From [Muricauda] lutisoli (nom. illeg.) (lineage in GTDB: Bacteria > Bacteroidota > Bacteroidia > Flavobacteriales > Flavobacteriaceae), in the NCBI RefSeq assembly GCF_017313105.1, contig NZ_JAFLND010000001.1, forward strand, positions 372,001-436,000: a stretch of DNA of 64,000 bases. The letters are read 5' to 3'. Shown here piece after piece: positions 7,314 through 15,737 of the stretch (position 1 is the first letter of the stretch; each line of letters opens with the position of its first letter). The position numbers and the translations under genes were made by a program. The notes below the pieces were generated by a model. That model made no database searches, was not told the DNA's origin, and worked only from the letters and a program-made list of their open reading frames with translations.

Positions 7314-7874
7314 CTAGGGGGTTATCCATTTAATATTGCATCCCAGACTTGGCTTTTGTTCAGTATCGACCTTCTTGCCCTCAAGCACTGCATCCATGGC
7401 ATTTCTTAAGTCGTCACCGGTGAGCGGTATACCATTTCCAGGTCTGGAATCGTCCAGTTGACCTCGATATACCAAGGTCATGTTGGTATCAAAAAGATAG
7501 AAATCGGGAGTGCATGCAGCATCATAGGCTTTGGCCACTTCTTGGGTCTCATCATAAAGATAAGGAAAGGGGTAATGTTCTTCCCTGGCTTTTTCTTTCA
7601 TTAGATGCGGGGCATCCTGTGGATAGTTTTCCACATCGTTGCTGGAAATAGCCGCAAAAGCAATCCCTTTTTTCTGATACTCGTTGGCCAATTCAACGAT
7701 CATTGGGTTTACATGTATCACAAAAGGACAATGGTTACAAATAAACATGATCACTGTGCCTTTTTCTCCTTTTACATGGTTTAGTACCAATTTTTTTCCG
7801 GTAACGGTGTCCATCAGTTCAAAGTCTGGTGCCTTGGTGCCCAAGGGTAGCATGTTGCTGGGTGTCCTTGCCAT
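7314..7874 (-). CDS. Thioredoxin-fold AhpC/TSA-like protein with CNHC motif
   Basis: This 186-residue thioredoxin-like protein of the AhpC/TSA-TlpA type has the redox motif CNHC at 46-49 (MFICNHCPFV), a Pro in the substrate loop (TPDFYLFD) and two more Cys (119 region, and GCNIKW near the end). It has no signal peptide, so it is cytosolic. The family (PRX-like) is widespread and poorly characterised; a reductase or peroxidase role is likely. It starts with ATG and heads a two-gene unit with the GNAT gene. Confidence 0.85.
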   Translation of the reverse strand: MARTPSNMLPLGTKAPDFELMDTVTGKKLVLNHVKGEKGTVIMFICNHCPFVIHVNPMIVELANEYQKKGIAFAAISSNDVENYPQDAPHLMKEKAREEHYPFPYLYDETQEVAKAYDAACTPDFYLFDTNMTLVYRGQLDDSRPGNGIPLTGDDLRNAMDAVLEGKKVDTEQKPSLGCNIKWITP

Positions 7875-7910
7875 TTGATTAATTTTTTAAATGCGTTCAT
7901 GCATATGATA

Positions 7911-7946
7911 AAAATAAAAAACGACCTGCAAAAAATACAGGCCGTT
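7911..7946 (-). terminator. Terminator of the PUR-family gene
   Basis: AACGACCTG and CAGGCCGTT form a 9-bp stem with one mismatch and a 9-nt loop, followed by a T-run on the minus strand, 26 nt after the stop at 7972. Confidence 0.75.
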
Positions 7947-7971
7947 ACATTTTGAAAGGATTGGTTCCTTG

Positions 7972-8346
7972 TTAAATATCATCGAAACTTACATCCGTAA
8001 AACTACCTGAAGAAGCTGAACCGTTTTCGCTAAAACTGTCCTCTTCCTTTTTAAAATCTTTTTGGTGGCGTTCGGAGATGACTTCGGTTCCTTTTTCATC
8101 AATAATGTAATCCATCATTTCTTCCATGATCTCACGGAATGCACTAAAATCCTCTTTGTATAAATAAATTTTGTGCTTTTTGTAATGGAAAGAACCATCG
8201 TCATGGGTAAACTTTTTACTTTCTGTAATGGTTAAGTAATAATCTCCGGCCTTGGTGCTTCTTACGTCAAAAAAGTAGGTTCTTCTTCCCGCTCTTAAGA
8301 CTTTCGAATAAATCTCTTCCTGATCCATTGTATCTTTCTGGCCCAT
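7972..8346 (-). CDS. PUR-family (DUF3276) nucleic-acid-binding protein
   Basis: This 124-residue protein has a single PUR repeat at about 8-95: IYSKVLRAGRRTYFFDVRSTKAGDYYLTITESKK is the beta-sheet signature. An acidic, Ser/Gly-rich disordered tail follows (about 98-124). Bacterial PUR proteins, such as the Borrelia BpuR, bind single-stranded DNA and RNA. The role in Bacteroidota is not established. It has its own terminator and is probably monocistronic. A second Met at residue 7 is a possible alternative start. Confidence 0.85.
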   Translation of the reverse strand: MGQKDTMDQEEIYSKVLRAGRRTYFFDVRSTKAGDYYLTITESKKFTHDDGSFHYKKHKIYLYKEDFSAFREIMEEMMDYIIDEKGTEVISERHQKDFKKEEDSFSENGSASSGSFTDVSFDDI

Positions 8347-8421
8347 ATGGTATAGTGTATTTAGTACTATGTTGAATTATGTTACCAAAAATGTAAAAAA
8401 AAAGCTAATTCAGCAACTTTT

Positions 8422-10176
8422 TTATGATTCTTTGCCAGAGAGTTGGTCGATGTAGAGTTCTTTATAATAACCATCGGTATTGTTCAATTCTTCGTGGGTG
8501 CCTTCTTGAATGATTTTTCCGTTGTCCAATACAATGATTTTATCGGCATTCTTGGCAGACGATACCCTATGGCTTACAATAAGTGTTGTCTTGCTCTCGG
8601 AGACCCGTTTTAAATTGTTGAGGATTTCTTCCTCGGTTTCGGTATCCACAGCGGAGAGACAATCGTCGAAAAGGTAGATTTTAGGGTCTTTTAATAGCGC
8701 TCGTGCAATGGAAACCCGCTGTTTTTGACCTCCACTCAATGTTATACCTCTTTCGCCCAGTACAGTATCGTACTTCTTGGCAAACCCTTCAATATTTTTA
8801 TGGACCACTGCTTTTTTGGCGACTTCCACAATCTCCTCGTGCGTGGCATTTTCGTTACCAAAGCGAATGTTGTTTTCAATCGTATCCGAAAAAAGGAATG
8901 CATCTTGTGGTACTGCACCAATGGAACTCCTTAAGCTATCTAGGTTCAATTGTTGTACGGGTATTCCATCGATCAAAACTTCTCCAGAGGTCGTGTCGTA
9001 CAATCTCGCTACCAAATCCAATATGGTGGATTTTCCCGACCCGGTTTTACCTAAAATAGCAACGGTCTGTCCTGCTTTTATGGTAAAGGAAACGTCTTTT
9101 AGGGCAGTTATATCGGTATCCTCATAGGTGAACGTCACATTTCTAAACTCAATATCACCTTTTATCGGGGTAGGTTGTTCCACTTTGTTCTGGATGGATG
9201 GCTCTTCCTTTAAAAACTCATTGATACGTTTCTGTGAAGCCTCCGCCCTTTGTACTATGGATGTTAACCACCCCACCACTGCAACGGGCCATGTAAGCAT
9301 ATTTACATAAAGGATGAATTCTGCAATGATTCCGATGGTCTCTATCTCGCCGTTGATATATTGTCGCCCTCCGATGTAGATGACAAAAACATTACTGATC
9401 CCGATCAATAAGATCATTAAGGGGAAAAACCAAGCGTTTACTTTGGCCAAAGCCATACTTGTGTCTTTTCCCTCGCGGGCCAAATCACGTAATTCAGAGT
9501 TTATCCTGGGTTCAATACTGTAGGCCTTTATTACGGAAATACCAGAAAATGATTCTTGGGTAAAGGTGGAAAGTGTGGATAAAAACTCTTGAACCTTTGT
9601 ACTTCGTTTATGAATGATCTTGCTGATCTGGTAAATCAAAACAGATAAGACAGGAAGTGGCAACAAGGTGTATGCGGCCAATGTGGGAGCCTTTATGAAC
9701 ATCAAAGGAATCAAACAAACAAAAAGAGTCAATGTTTGGATGCCGTACATAATGGCGGGACCACCATATAAGCGTACTTGGTTGATGTCCTCACTGATTC
9801 GGTTCATTAAATCCCCAATCCTGTTTTTTTTGTAAAAATTAAGGCTGAGTAATTGATAATGGTCAAAGACCTCATTTTTAAGGTCGTATTCAATATATCG
9901 GGATACGTTGATGATGGTTTGGCGCATCAAAAAAGTAAAAAGCCCGGAAAGTATGGCCGCACCAACAATAATTAAAATGTATTGAAGTAATAACCCCTTG
10001 GCATCCGAAAGGGTGATCACATCCGATGTAAAATCTTCCACAGCTTGTATGGACTTGTTCACATAAGAGGGCATTACCAAGGAAAAAACACGGGCAATTA
10101 TAGTGATTATGATCCCCAATAGCAGTTTGAGCCAATATTTTTTAAAATATTTATTTAGGTGTTTTAGTTCCTTCAT
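8422..10176 (-). CDS. ABC exporter (fused membrane and ATPase domains), MsbA/multidrug type
   Basis: From the ATG at 10176 it is 584 residues; a longer form from a TTG at 10221 is possible but would begin 5 nt from the promoter box. Numbering here uses the longer form. Six membrane helices lie at ~35-320. The ATPase domain has Walker A GKTGSGKST (391-399), Q-loop at 439, LSGGQKQR signature (495-502) and Walker B YLFDD (516-520) followed by CLSAVD. The usual catalytic Glu after Walker B is Asp520, as in the degenerate sites of some heterodimeric exporters. Substrate could be lipid or drug. No partner half-transporter lies nearby. Confidence 0.9.
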   Translation of the reverse strand: MKELKHLNKYFKKYWLKLLLGIIITIIARVFSLVMPSYVNKSIQAVEDFTSDVITLSDAKGLLLQYILIIVGAAILSGLFTFLMRQTIINVSRYIEYDLKNEVFDHYQLLSLNFYKKNRIGDLMNRISEDINQVRLYGGPAIMYGIQTLTLFVCLIPLMFIKAPTLAAYTLLPLPVLSVLIYQISKIIHKRSTKVQEFLSTLSTFTQESFSGISVIKAYSIEPRINSELRDLAREGKDTSMALAKVNAWFFPLMILLIGISNVFVIYIGGRQYINGEIETIGIIAEFILYVNMLTWPVAVVGWLTSIVQRAEASQKRINEFLKEEPSIQNKVEQPTPIKGDIEFRNVTFTYEDTDITALKDVSFTIKAGQTVAILGKTGSGKSTILDLVARLYDTTSGEVLIDGIPVQQLNLDSLRSSIGAVPQDAFLFSDTIENNIRFGNENATHEEIVEVAKKAVVHKNIEGFAKKYDTVLGERGITLSGGQKQRVSIARALLKDPKIYLFDDCLSAVDTETEEEILNNLKRVSESKTTLIVSHRVSSAKNADKIIVLDNGKIIQEGTHEELNNTDGYYKELYIDQLSGKES

Positions 10177-10226
10177 ACAGGAGTGAAGCGGTTTTTTAAG
10201 TATCGATTTTTCGGTGGACAATCCCG

Positions 10227-10234
10227 CAAATATA
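10227..10234 (-). promoter_or_regulatory. -7 promoter box TATATTTG of the ABC exporter gene
   Basis: It reads TATATTTG on the minus strand, 50 nt before the preferred ATG at 10176 but only 5 nt from the upstream TTG, which argues for the ATG. Confidence 0.5.
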
Positions 10235-10358
10235 TACCATACCTCACAAAGTAAATGTTATAAAACTGATAAGAAAGCAAGTTTGGTAGGTAAGATTCAA
10301 ATATAAGATTACTTTTGCGGAGTAAAAGCCAAATATTGACTTTAAAAGTTCTTTAAAC

Positions 10359-11306
10359 ATGCTTACCCGAAGGCACATTAGAGTAAAAGTGATGCAATGC
10401 ATTTATGCATTGGTGCAATCCAAGGACGATTCGCTGCAAAAACAGGAAAAGTTCCTGCGAGTCAGTATAGAAAACATGTATGTTCTATACCTTTTGATTT
10501 TAAGCCTTTTGGCGGAACTACACCGTTTGGCGGAGAAACATGTGAGCCACGCCTCTAAAAAATATGTGGCCACCGAAGAAGATAACTATCCCAATCCCGA
10601 AAAGTTTGTAAAAAACCGGTTGTTGTTGCAATTGGTAAACAACGAAGCTTTGAAGAACGAACTCTCCAAGCGAAAGTTGGACAACTGGTACATGAACGAT
10701 GAGTATGTGAAAATCATTCATAAGGCTGTGGTTTCCAGCGATATTTACAAAGAATACATGTTGAACGGTGAGGATGGTTATGTGGATGACCGCAATGTTG
10801 TCATCCAACTTTTTAAAGAAATCATTGCGCCCAACGAAAAAATCTACGATTATTTCGAAGACGATAAACTAACTTGGGTAGATGATTTTCCAATCGTAAA
10901 CACCTTTTTGGTCAAACGACTGAAAAAGGCCAAGCCAGATTCCGGGGACCGTTTCTTTTTACCGGCTTTGCTAAAAGATCAGCAGGATATGGATTTTGCC
11001 AATGAACTGTTGACCAAGACCCTGCTCAATGATGCCAAATGGGAGAAGGAAATTGAAGGGAAAACCCCAAATTGGGACAATGACCGTATTGCAGAGATTG
11101 ATTCCATTATCCTGAAAATGGCCATTTGTGAATTGTTGAACTTTCCATCCATTCCCGAAAAAGTGACCTTAAACGAGTATTTGGAAATTGCCAAAGAATA
11201 CTCCACGCCCAAGAGCAGCATCTTTATTAATGGGGTTTTGGACAAGCTGGCAAAAGAGTATAAATCGGATGGAAGGCTCCAAAAAATAGGAAGAGGTTTA
11301 CAATAA
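10359..11306 (+). CDS. nusB: Transcription antitermination factor NusB (long Bacteroidota form)
   Basis: At 315 residues it is twice the length of E. coli NusB (139). The N-terminus MLTRRHIRVKVMQCIYAL matches NusB, and the C-terminal ~120 residues hold the rest of the helical NusB fold (DNDRIAEIDSIILKMAICELL, then NEYLEIAKEYSTPKSSIFINGVLDKL). The middle ~150 residues are a charged insertion typical of Bacteroidota. NusB with NusE/S10 binds boxA RNA to stop early termination in rRNA operons. A TACTTTTG box lies at 10310-10317. It leads the unit nusB-DUF1573-yajC. Confidence 0.92.
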   Translation: MLTRRHIRVKVMQCIYALVQSKDDSLQKQEKFLRVSIENMYVLYLLILSLLAELHRLAEKHVSHASKKYVATEEDNYPNPEKFVKNRLLLQLVNNEALKNELSKRKLDNWYMNDEYVKIIHKAVVSSDIYKEYMLNGEDGYVDDRNVVIQLFKEIIAPNEKIYDYFEDDKLTWVDDFPIVNTFLVKRLKKAKPDSGDRFFLPALLKDQQDMDFANELLTKTLLNDAKWEKEIEGKTPNWDNDRIAEIDSIILKMAICELLNFPSIPEKVTLNEYLEIAKEYSTPKSSIFINGVLDKLAKEYKSDGRLQKIGRGLQ

Positions 11307-11344
11307 ACAATATTTGCTTAATTTTGGAAAAACAAATTTTAATC

Positions 11345-11821
11345 ATGAAAAGAATAACGACAATTTTTACTTTGATCTTGGTAGTTGCCTTGATGGGCGT
11401 ATCATGTAAAGACAAAGCATCAAAAAAAATAGTTGCTGACAATGTGGAAAGCGCTGTGAGCAGAGATGCATCGGACAAGATGGTTCCTGTAATGACTTTT
11501 GAGAAAAACGAACACGATTTTGGTACTATCCAAAGAGGTACTCCACAGGAAACCGTATTTACCTTTACCAATACAGGTAATGCCCCTCTTATTATTACAA
11601 ACGCAAAAAGTAGCTGTGGTTGTACAGTGCCAAACCCTCCTAAAGATCCTATTGCTCCAGGTGAAACAGGAGAGTTGTTGGTTAAATTTAACGGTTCCGG
11701 TCAAAACCAAGTTACCAAAACAATTACCGTTAATGCAAATACTGCCAAAGGTTCCGAGATTTTGAGAATCAAAGCCTTTGTACAAGCACCTGGAACAGTA
11801 CCAGCCGGTCCTGTTAAATAA
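11345..11821 (+). CDS. DUF1573 lipoprotein
   Basis: The ATG at 11345 gives 158 residues with a signal peptide and lipobox GVSC (Cys21), so the mature protein is lipid-anchored in the envelope. The DUF1573 domain (about 50-150) is an Ig-like fold: FEKNEHDFGTIQRGTP, FTNTGNAPLIIT, SSCGCTVPN with a conserved Cys-Gly-Cys, and LLVKFNGSGQ. The function of the family is not established. The ORF is open upstream to 11324 but those residues precede a clear signal start. It lies between nusB and yajC, 38 and 13 nt away. Confidence 0.88.
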   Translation: MKRITTIFTLILVVALMGVSCKDKASKKIVADNVESAVSRDASDKMVPVMTFEKNEHDFGTIQRGTPQETVFTFTNTGNAPLIITNAKSSCGCTVPNPPKDPIAPGETGELLVKFNGSGQNQVTKTITVNANTAKGSEILRIKAFVQAPGTVPAGPVK

Positions 11822-11834
11822 TTAAAATACCTAA

Positions 11835-12125
11835 ATGGAAAACCTAGGACAATTTTTACCGCTGATATTGATTTTTGCTGTGGCGTACTTTTTTATGATT
11901 CGCCCTCAGATCAAACGTCAGAAGGATGAGAAAAAATTCGCTTCGGAGCTTAAAAAAGGTGATAAGATCATCACTAAAAGTGGACTGCACGGAAAAATCG
12001 TGGAATTGAACGACAAGGACTTCTCTTGTGTTATCGAAACCATGGCCGGGCGTTTAAAGTTCGACCGCTCTGCCATTTCCATGGAAATGAGCAAAAAGTT
12101 GAATGCTCCCGCTGAAAAGAAGTAG
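11835..12125 (+). CDS. yajC: Preprotein translocase accessory subunit YajC
   Basis: This 96-residue protein has a single N-terminal membrane helix (about 6-22, AVAYFFMIRPQ at its end) and the conserved cytoplasmic domain: RPQIKRQKDEKKF, LKKGDKIITKSGLHGKIVEL and FDRSAISMEM. YajC joins SecDF to support protein export. It is the last gene of the nusB-DUF1573-yajC unit and is followed by a strong terminator. Confidence 0.95.
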   Translation: MENLGQFLPLILIFAVAYFFMIRPQIKRQKDEKKFASELKKGDKIITKSGLHGKIVELNDKDFSCVIETMAGRLKFDRSAISMEMSKKLNAPAEKK

Positions 12126-12148
12126 CGAACAACAATATAATTTATAAA

Positions 12149-12187
12149 GACGTCCCTTGAACATCAACTTTCAAGGGACGTTTTTTT
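12149..12187 (+). terminator. Terminator after yajC
   Basis: ACGTCCCTTGA pairs with TCAAGGGACGT around a short loop, followed by seven T's. Strong rho-independent signal. Confidence 0.92.
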
Positions 12188-12213
12188 GTATCTTATTCCA
12201 AATTTGAAAAGAC

Positions 12214-13563
12214 ATGGCAACAAGAAGACAATTTGTTAAGCGTAGTGGATTAGGTGCGGCAGGATTGGGAGCATCAATGGTTTTCCCGACCGAATTATTG
12301 GCATCCGTAAGAAGAAACATCAGTCCCAACGATAAAATACAGGTTGGTCTGATCGGTTGCAACGGTATGGGCTTTTCAGATTTAAGTTCTATGCTACAGA
12401 ATAGCGAGGTCGAGGTGGTCGCCCTTTGCGATGTAGATGAAAATGTGCTTCGTGAAAAAACAGCCGAGTTGGAAAAAGGCGGTATCAAAAAGCCAAAATG
12501 GTATTCGGATTATCGAAAACTGTTAGAGGACAAAGATGTTCATATTGCCATCATAGGCACACCGGACCATTGGCATTGTTTGCAACTCACCGACGCCATT
12601 GATGCAGGCAAAGATGTGTATTGTGAAAAACCTATTGCCAACTCCGTCGCAGAGAGTGAAGCTATGCTTGCCAAAGTAAATGCGAGCGATAGGATGGTGC
12701 AAATAGGGCAGTGGCAACGTAGTGAGCCCCACTTTGTGGATGCCATCAATTATGTTCATTCAGGTAAACTGGGTCAGATACGTTTGGTAAAAACATGGGC
12801 TTATCAAGGGTGGATGCAATCCGTACCTGTTGTTCCCGATAGTCCTGTGCCAGCCGGAGTCGATTATGATATGTGGTTGGGTCCTGCACAGAGCAGACCA
12901 TTTAATAAAAACAGGTTTCATTTTAATTTTAGATGGTTCTGGGATTATGCTGGCGGTTTAATGACGGATTGGGGTGTACACTTGATAGACTACGCCTTGT
13001 TTGGAATGAAGGCTTCCACACCGAAATCCGTGATGGCGATGGGCGGTAAGTTCGCTTACCCGAACGACGCTGCCGAAACTCCGGATACCTTGCAGACTAT
13101 TTACGATTTTGGAGAATTTTCTTTGCTTTGGGAGCACGCTACCGGGATTGATGGTGGCAACTACGGTAGAAACCATGGTATAGCATTTATTGGTAACAAT
13201 GGCACTTTGGTTCTTGATCGCGGAGGATGGGAAGTGATTCCGGAACACGATCGTCCGCACTGGAGTCAGGATTTGGGACCCAAAATAGAAGCCGTACCAT
13301 TGCAAGAAGGAGTAGGGCAAGGTTTGGGGCTACATACCCAAAACTTTTTGGAAGCCGTTAAAGCTCGGGATAAATACATTCTAAAAGCTCCGATAAAAAT
13401 TGGTTACGATGCCGCTGTGGTTAGTCATTTGGGAAATGTTGCTTACAAAACGGGCGAGCGCCTTTTTTGGGATGCGCAAAATAAAAAGTTCAACCATTCC
13501 GAAGCTGATGCCTTATTGATGCATGACTACCATAACGGGTGGGCATTTCCTAAGATGGGGTAA
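12214..13563 (+). CDS. Tat-exported Gfo/Idh/MocA-family oxidoreductase
   Basis: This 449-residue protein starts with a twin-arginine signal (RRQFVKRSG at 4-12, then AAGLGASMVF), so it is exported folded, probably with NAD(P) bound. The Rossmann nucleotide motif is VGLIGCNGMG (44-53); EKP near 138-140 carries the conserved Lys; the C-terminal domain includes RWFWDYAGGLMTDWGVHLID. The family oxidises or rearranges sugars, but the substrate is unknown. It is isolated between a terminator and a convergent lipoprotein gene, so context gives no hint. Homologues are common in polysaccharide-degrading Bacteroidota. Confidence 0.9.
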   Translation: MATRRQFVKRSGLGAAGLGASMVFPTELLASVRRNISPNDKIQVGLIGCNGMGFSDLSSMLQNSEVEVVALCDVDENVLREKTAELEKGGIKKPKWYSDYRKLLEDKDVHIAIIGTPDHWHCLQLTDAIDAGKDVYCEKPIANSVAESEAMLAKVNASDRMVQIGQWQRSEPHFVDAINYVHSGKLGQIRLVKTWAYQGWMQSVPVVPDSPVPAGVDYDMWLGPAQSRPFNKNRFHFNFRWFWDYAGGLMTDWGVHLIDYALFGMKASTPKSVMAMGGKFAYPNDAAETPDTLQTIYDFGEFSLLWEHATGIDGGNYGRNHGIAFIGNNGTLVLDRGGWEVIPEHDRPHWSQDLGPKIEAVPLQEGVGQGLGLHTQNFLEAVKARDKYILKAPIKIGYDAAVVSHLGNVAYKTGERLFWDAQNKKFNHSEADALLMHDYHNGWAFPKMG

Positions 13564-13651
13564 ACTTTGTTTTACAACAGCCCATAACTTTTTGCGGCTG
13601 CATAAAAGCCCCAACAATGCATCCTTTAGGATTGAAAAAACATTAAAATAT

Positions 13652-14131
13652 TTACGAACGCACAAAAATGAAATGGATGGAACAGGATTCCAAATCCCCA
13701 TCATTGTCAAAATCGTAATCGCCGGAGTCGGGCCCGCCGTTTATGCTCAGTGTCGTTCCGTCGTAAGTGTGGCCGTAGGTATCCCAATCATTGGGCTCAT
13801 CGTCCCAGGCAACAGCAAAGTAGTAGCTGCCCTGCCATTCCTCCCAGAAGATTTCTCCGGTCACCGCATACGCATCCCGGTCTACGGGATTTAAGGTCAG
13901 GGTAAACCGACCGCTCGCTTGTACGGACATGGTTACCGTTCCGCCATCCTCGACGATGTCTACCGATGTGCTACTTACACTAAATTGTGCTTTGGTGGCC
14001 TCCCAGTTTCCACTCAGTTCACTTATCGGAAAGGGCCCGTCCTTGGTCAATTCATCTTCGTCATCACTTTTACTGCAGGAGATGCTCAAAGAAATCAACC
14101 CGATGAATAAAAAATAAAGCAACTTTTTCAT
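13652..14131 (-). CDS. Lipocalin-like lipoprotein
   Basis: From ATG 14131 it is 159 residues with a lipoprotein signal (ISLSISCSKSDDE; Cys19), so the mature protein sits in the envelope. The rest is beta-rich: ISELSGNWEAT (typical first strand of lipocalin-like domains), then GGTVTMSVQASGRFTLTLNP and a run of acidic residues (SGDYDFDNDGDLES) resembling a Ca-binding loop. The fold is inferred from pattern only; no known family signature. An upstream extension to 14173 is unlikely since the signal begins at 14131. It is monocistronic and convergent with the oxidoreductase. Confidence 0.65.
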   Translation of the reverse strand: MKKLLYFLFIGLISLSISCSKSDDEDELTKDGPFPISELSGNWEATKAQFSVSSTSVDIVEDGGTVTMSVQASGRFTLTLNPVDRDAYAVTGEIFWEEWQGSYYFAVAWDDEPNDWDTYGHTYDGTTLSINGGPDSGDYDFDNDGDLESCSIHFIFVRS

Positions 14132-14403
14132 GACAAGAAATTTTATAAAGAAGGGCGCAAACCCAACTTTCAATTTTCACCTTAATTTATTTTGATATTA
14201 AAGGGTGTGCAATGATGTCCGTCATTTAGTTGACTTTAATAATGTAAAAGCGGAGTGGTCGGGTCGAAGTGGTAGTGGACTAAATTAACTTTTCATGAGT
14301 TGGAATGTTTTGTCCGGTCAGTATTTTGTATTATCTGTAAGCATTCGCAAAGTAGGCAGTCGGGGGCTTTAGGCTTATCAGGCCGAAACCGTGTTGAAAC
14401 AGG

Positions 14404-14973
14404 CTATAACCTTTGTTTTTCTATGTTGTGACCAGTGCTTTTTATTTTTTTGTTGTATGTCAATATTTGGAGTCCGTCAAGAAATGATTCTTTTTCAGTT
14501 AGCACCCAATTTTCATTTGTTGTTGAAGAACCGAATAGTTTGGTCCCGTTTCCAAGCACAACCGGGTTTAATTTAAGTTTCAATTGGTCAATTAATCCGT
14601 TGTCCAATAGCCAACCTGCAAACTCACCCCCACCGCACAGATAAATGTCGGTATTGGCGTTTTCTCGAATTTCCTTAACTCTATCCACACTCAGTTTCTC
14701 AATTTTAACAAATTCAGATAGGTTGTCGATTTTTATAGAATTCGAAAAAATGTGGTTTTCCATATTCGGATAAGCAGGTTGTCCCGGTTTAAGTCCATAT
14801 TGAAATCCAAATTCATAGGTTTTTCGTCCCATAACTACAGTCCCAAAATTTGCAAGGTCTGATCGGTACTTCTCAACTCCTTCTCCTTGTAATATGAACT
14901 TGCTTATGTCGTCATTTTTCCCTGCAATGTATCCGTCTAGAGAACTCGCTACATAATAAATAATTTTTCGCAT
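14404..14973 (-). CDS. RibD C-terminal/DHFR-like reductase
   Basis: This 189-residue dihydrofolate-reductase-fold protein has SLDGYIAGKNDD (about 11-22), VVMGRKTYEFG (46-56, nucleotide binding), IYLCGGGEFAGWLLDNGLID (GGG dinucleotide loop, ~110-130) and the PVVLGNGTKLF end. The family (DUF/RibD_C) reduces pterin or flavin precursors in some members, but this short free-standing type is uncharacterised. Flanking non-coding DNA on both sides (272 and 171 nt) and the unlinked neighbours suggest an accessory gene. Substrate not known. Confidence 0.85.
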   Translation of the reverse strand: MRKIIYYVASSLDGYIAGKNDDISKFILQGEGVEKYRSDLANFGTVVMGRKTYEFGFQYGLKPGQPAYPNMENHIFSNSIKIDNLSEFVKIEKLSVDRVKEIRENANTDIYLCGGGEFAGWLLDNGLIDQLKLKLNPVVLGNGTKLFGSSTTNENWVLTEKESFLDGLQILTYNKKIKSTGHNIEKQRL

Positions 14974-15144
14974 TGGTTTAATTTTAGTTGGTCAGGGCTG
15001 TATTTTCTGTATTGATCAAAACGTTCCAGGATATGATTCGTTTAAATGAATTATACGGTCCGATACGTGAAGTTGGCATTTATCGGGTTAAAATTCCAGC
15101 GGGAATGGATGGATATGGTATTTGAGTTGATGAATTTAAACTCC

Positions 15145-15735
15145 TTATTGATACTTATCATTCAAACTAATTCCCTCCTTGATCATAGGGAGAATTTTTT
15201 CCAACCTTCGCAGTTTGGTTTTCTCCTGTTTGGCCTCCGCAATGTATTCGCAGAACTCTTTTTGTTTGTAGGGGGTAAATTTTTCAAAGGCAATATGTAA
15301 ATCAGAATCCTTTGCCAGTTTGGATTGCAATAGTTCGGGAATGATGACCTTTTTGGTTTTCTCAGCTTTTATCTCCATTCCTTTTTTCTGGTTGTCCAAG
15401 GCCTCTTTCATGTAACCCAGCACGTTTTTTTCGTCGACCTCCTCAAAAGTTTGGAATTTCCAGTGGCGCATGCCCTTGGTCTTGCCTTCCTGGGCATTTT
15501 CCAGCACGTTTTTAGGGTCTTTTAAAAATACTCCATTAAAAAACCAAACCCCAAAATGTGTTTTGAACTTACAAATACCGAACACATTTTTGTTGTTCAA
15601 GGTATACACGGGAAAGCTCCACTTAAAATCTTCATTGGCCTCTGTTTTTAGGGCAATTTCCCTAAGTAGTGCAATCCCTTCCTTAAACGGGTGTTCCTTT
15701 TCGTAGTATAGCTCTATTTTTTCGGATTTGTCCAC
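15145..15735 (-). CDS. DUF1801 and YdeI/OmpD-associated domain protein
   Basis: A GTG start at 15735, 2 nt after the pepT stop, gives 196 residues. The first ~115 residues are a DUF1801 domain (FKWSFPVYTLNNKNVFGI, FKTHFGVWFFNGVFL, MRHWKFQTFEEVDEKNV) and the C-terminal half is an OmpD/YdeI-associated domain (FEKFTPYKQKEFCEYIAEAKQEKTKLRRLEKILPMI). The function is not established. The arrangement strongly suggests translational coupling to pepT, but the two activities share no known pathway. Confidence 0.85.
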   Translation of the reverse strand: MDKSEKIELYYEKEHPFKEGIALLREIALKTEANEDFKWSFPVYTLNNKNVFGICKFKTHFGVWFFNGVFLKDPKNVLENAQEGKTKGMRHWKFQTFEEVDEKNVLGYMKEALDNQKKGMEIKAEKTKKVIIPELLQSKLAKDSDLHIAFEKFTPYKQKEFCEYIAEAKQEKTKLRRLEKILPMIKEGISLNDKYQ

Positions 15736-15737
15736 AA

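Noticed and set aside
11227..11571. 114-residue minus-strand frame across the nusB/DUF1573 gap
   Set aside because: It runs opposite to two supported genes and has no start signal.
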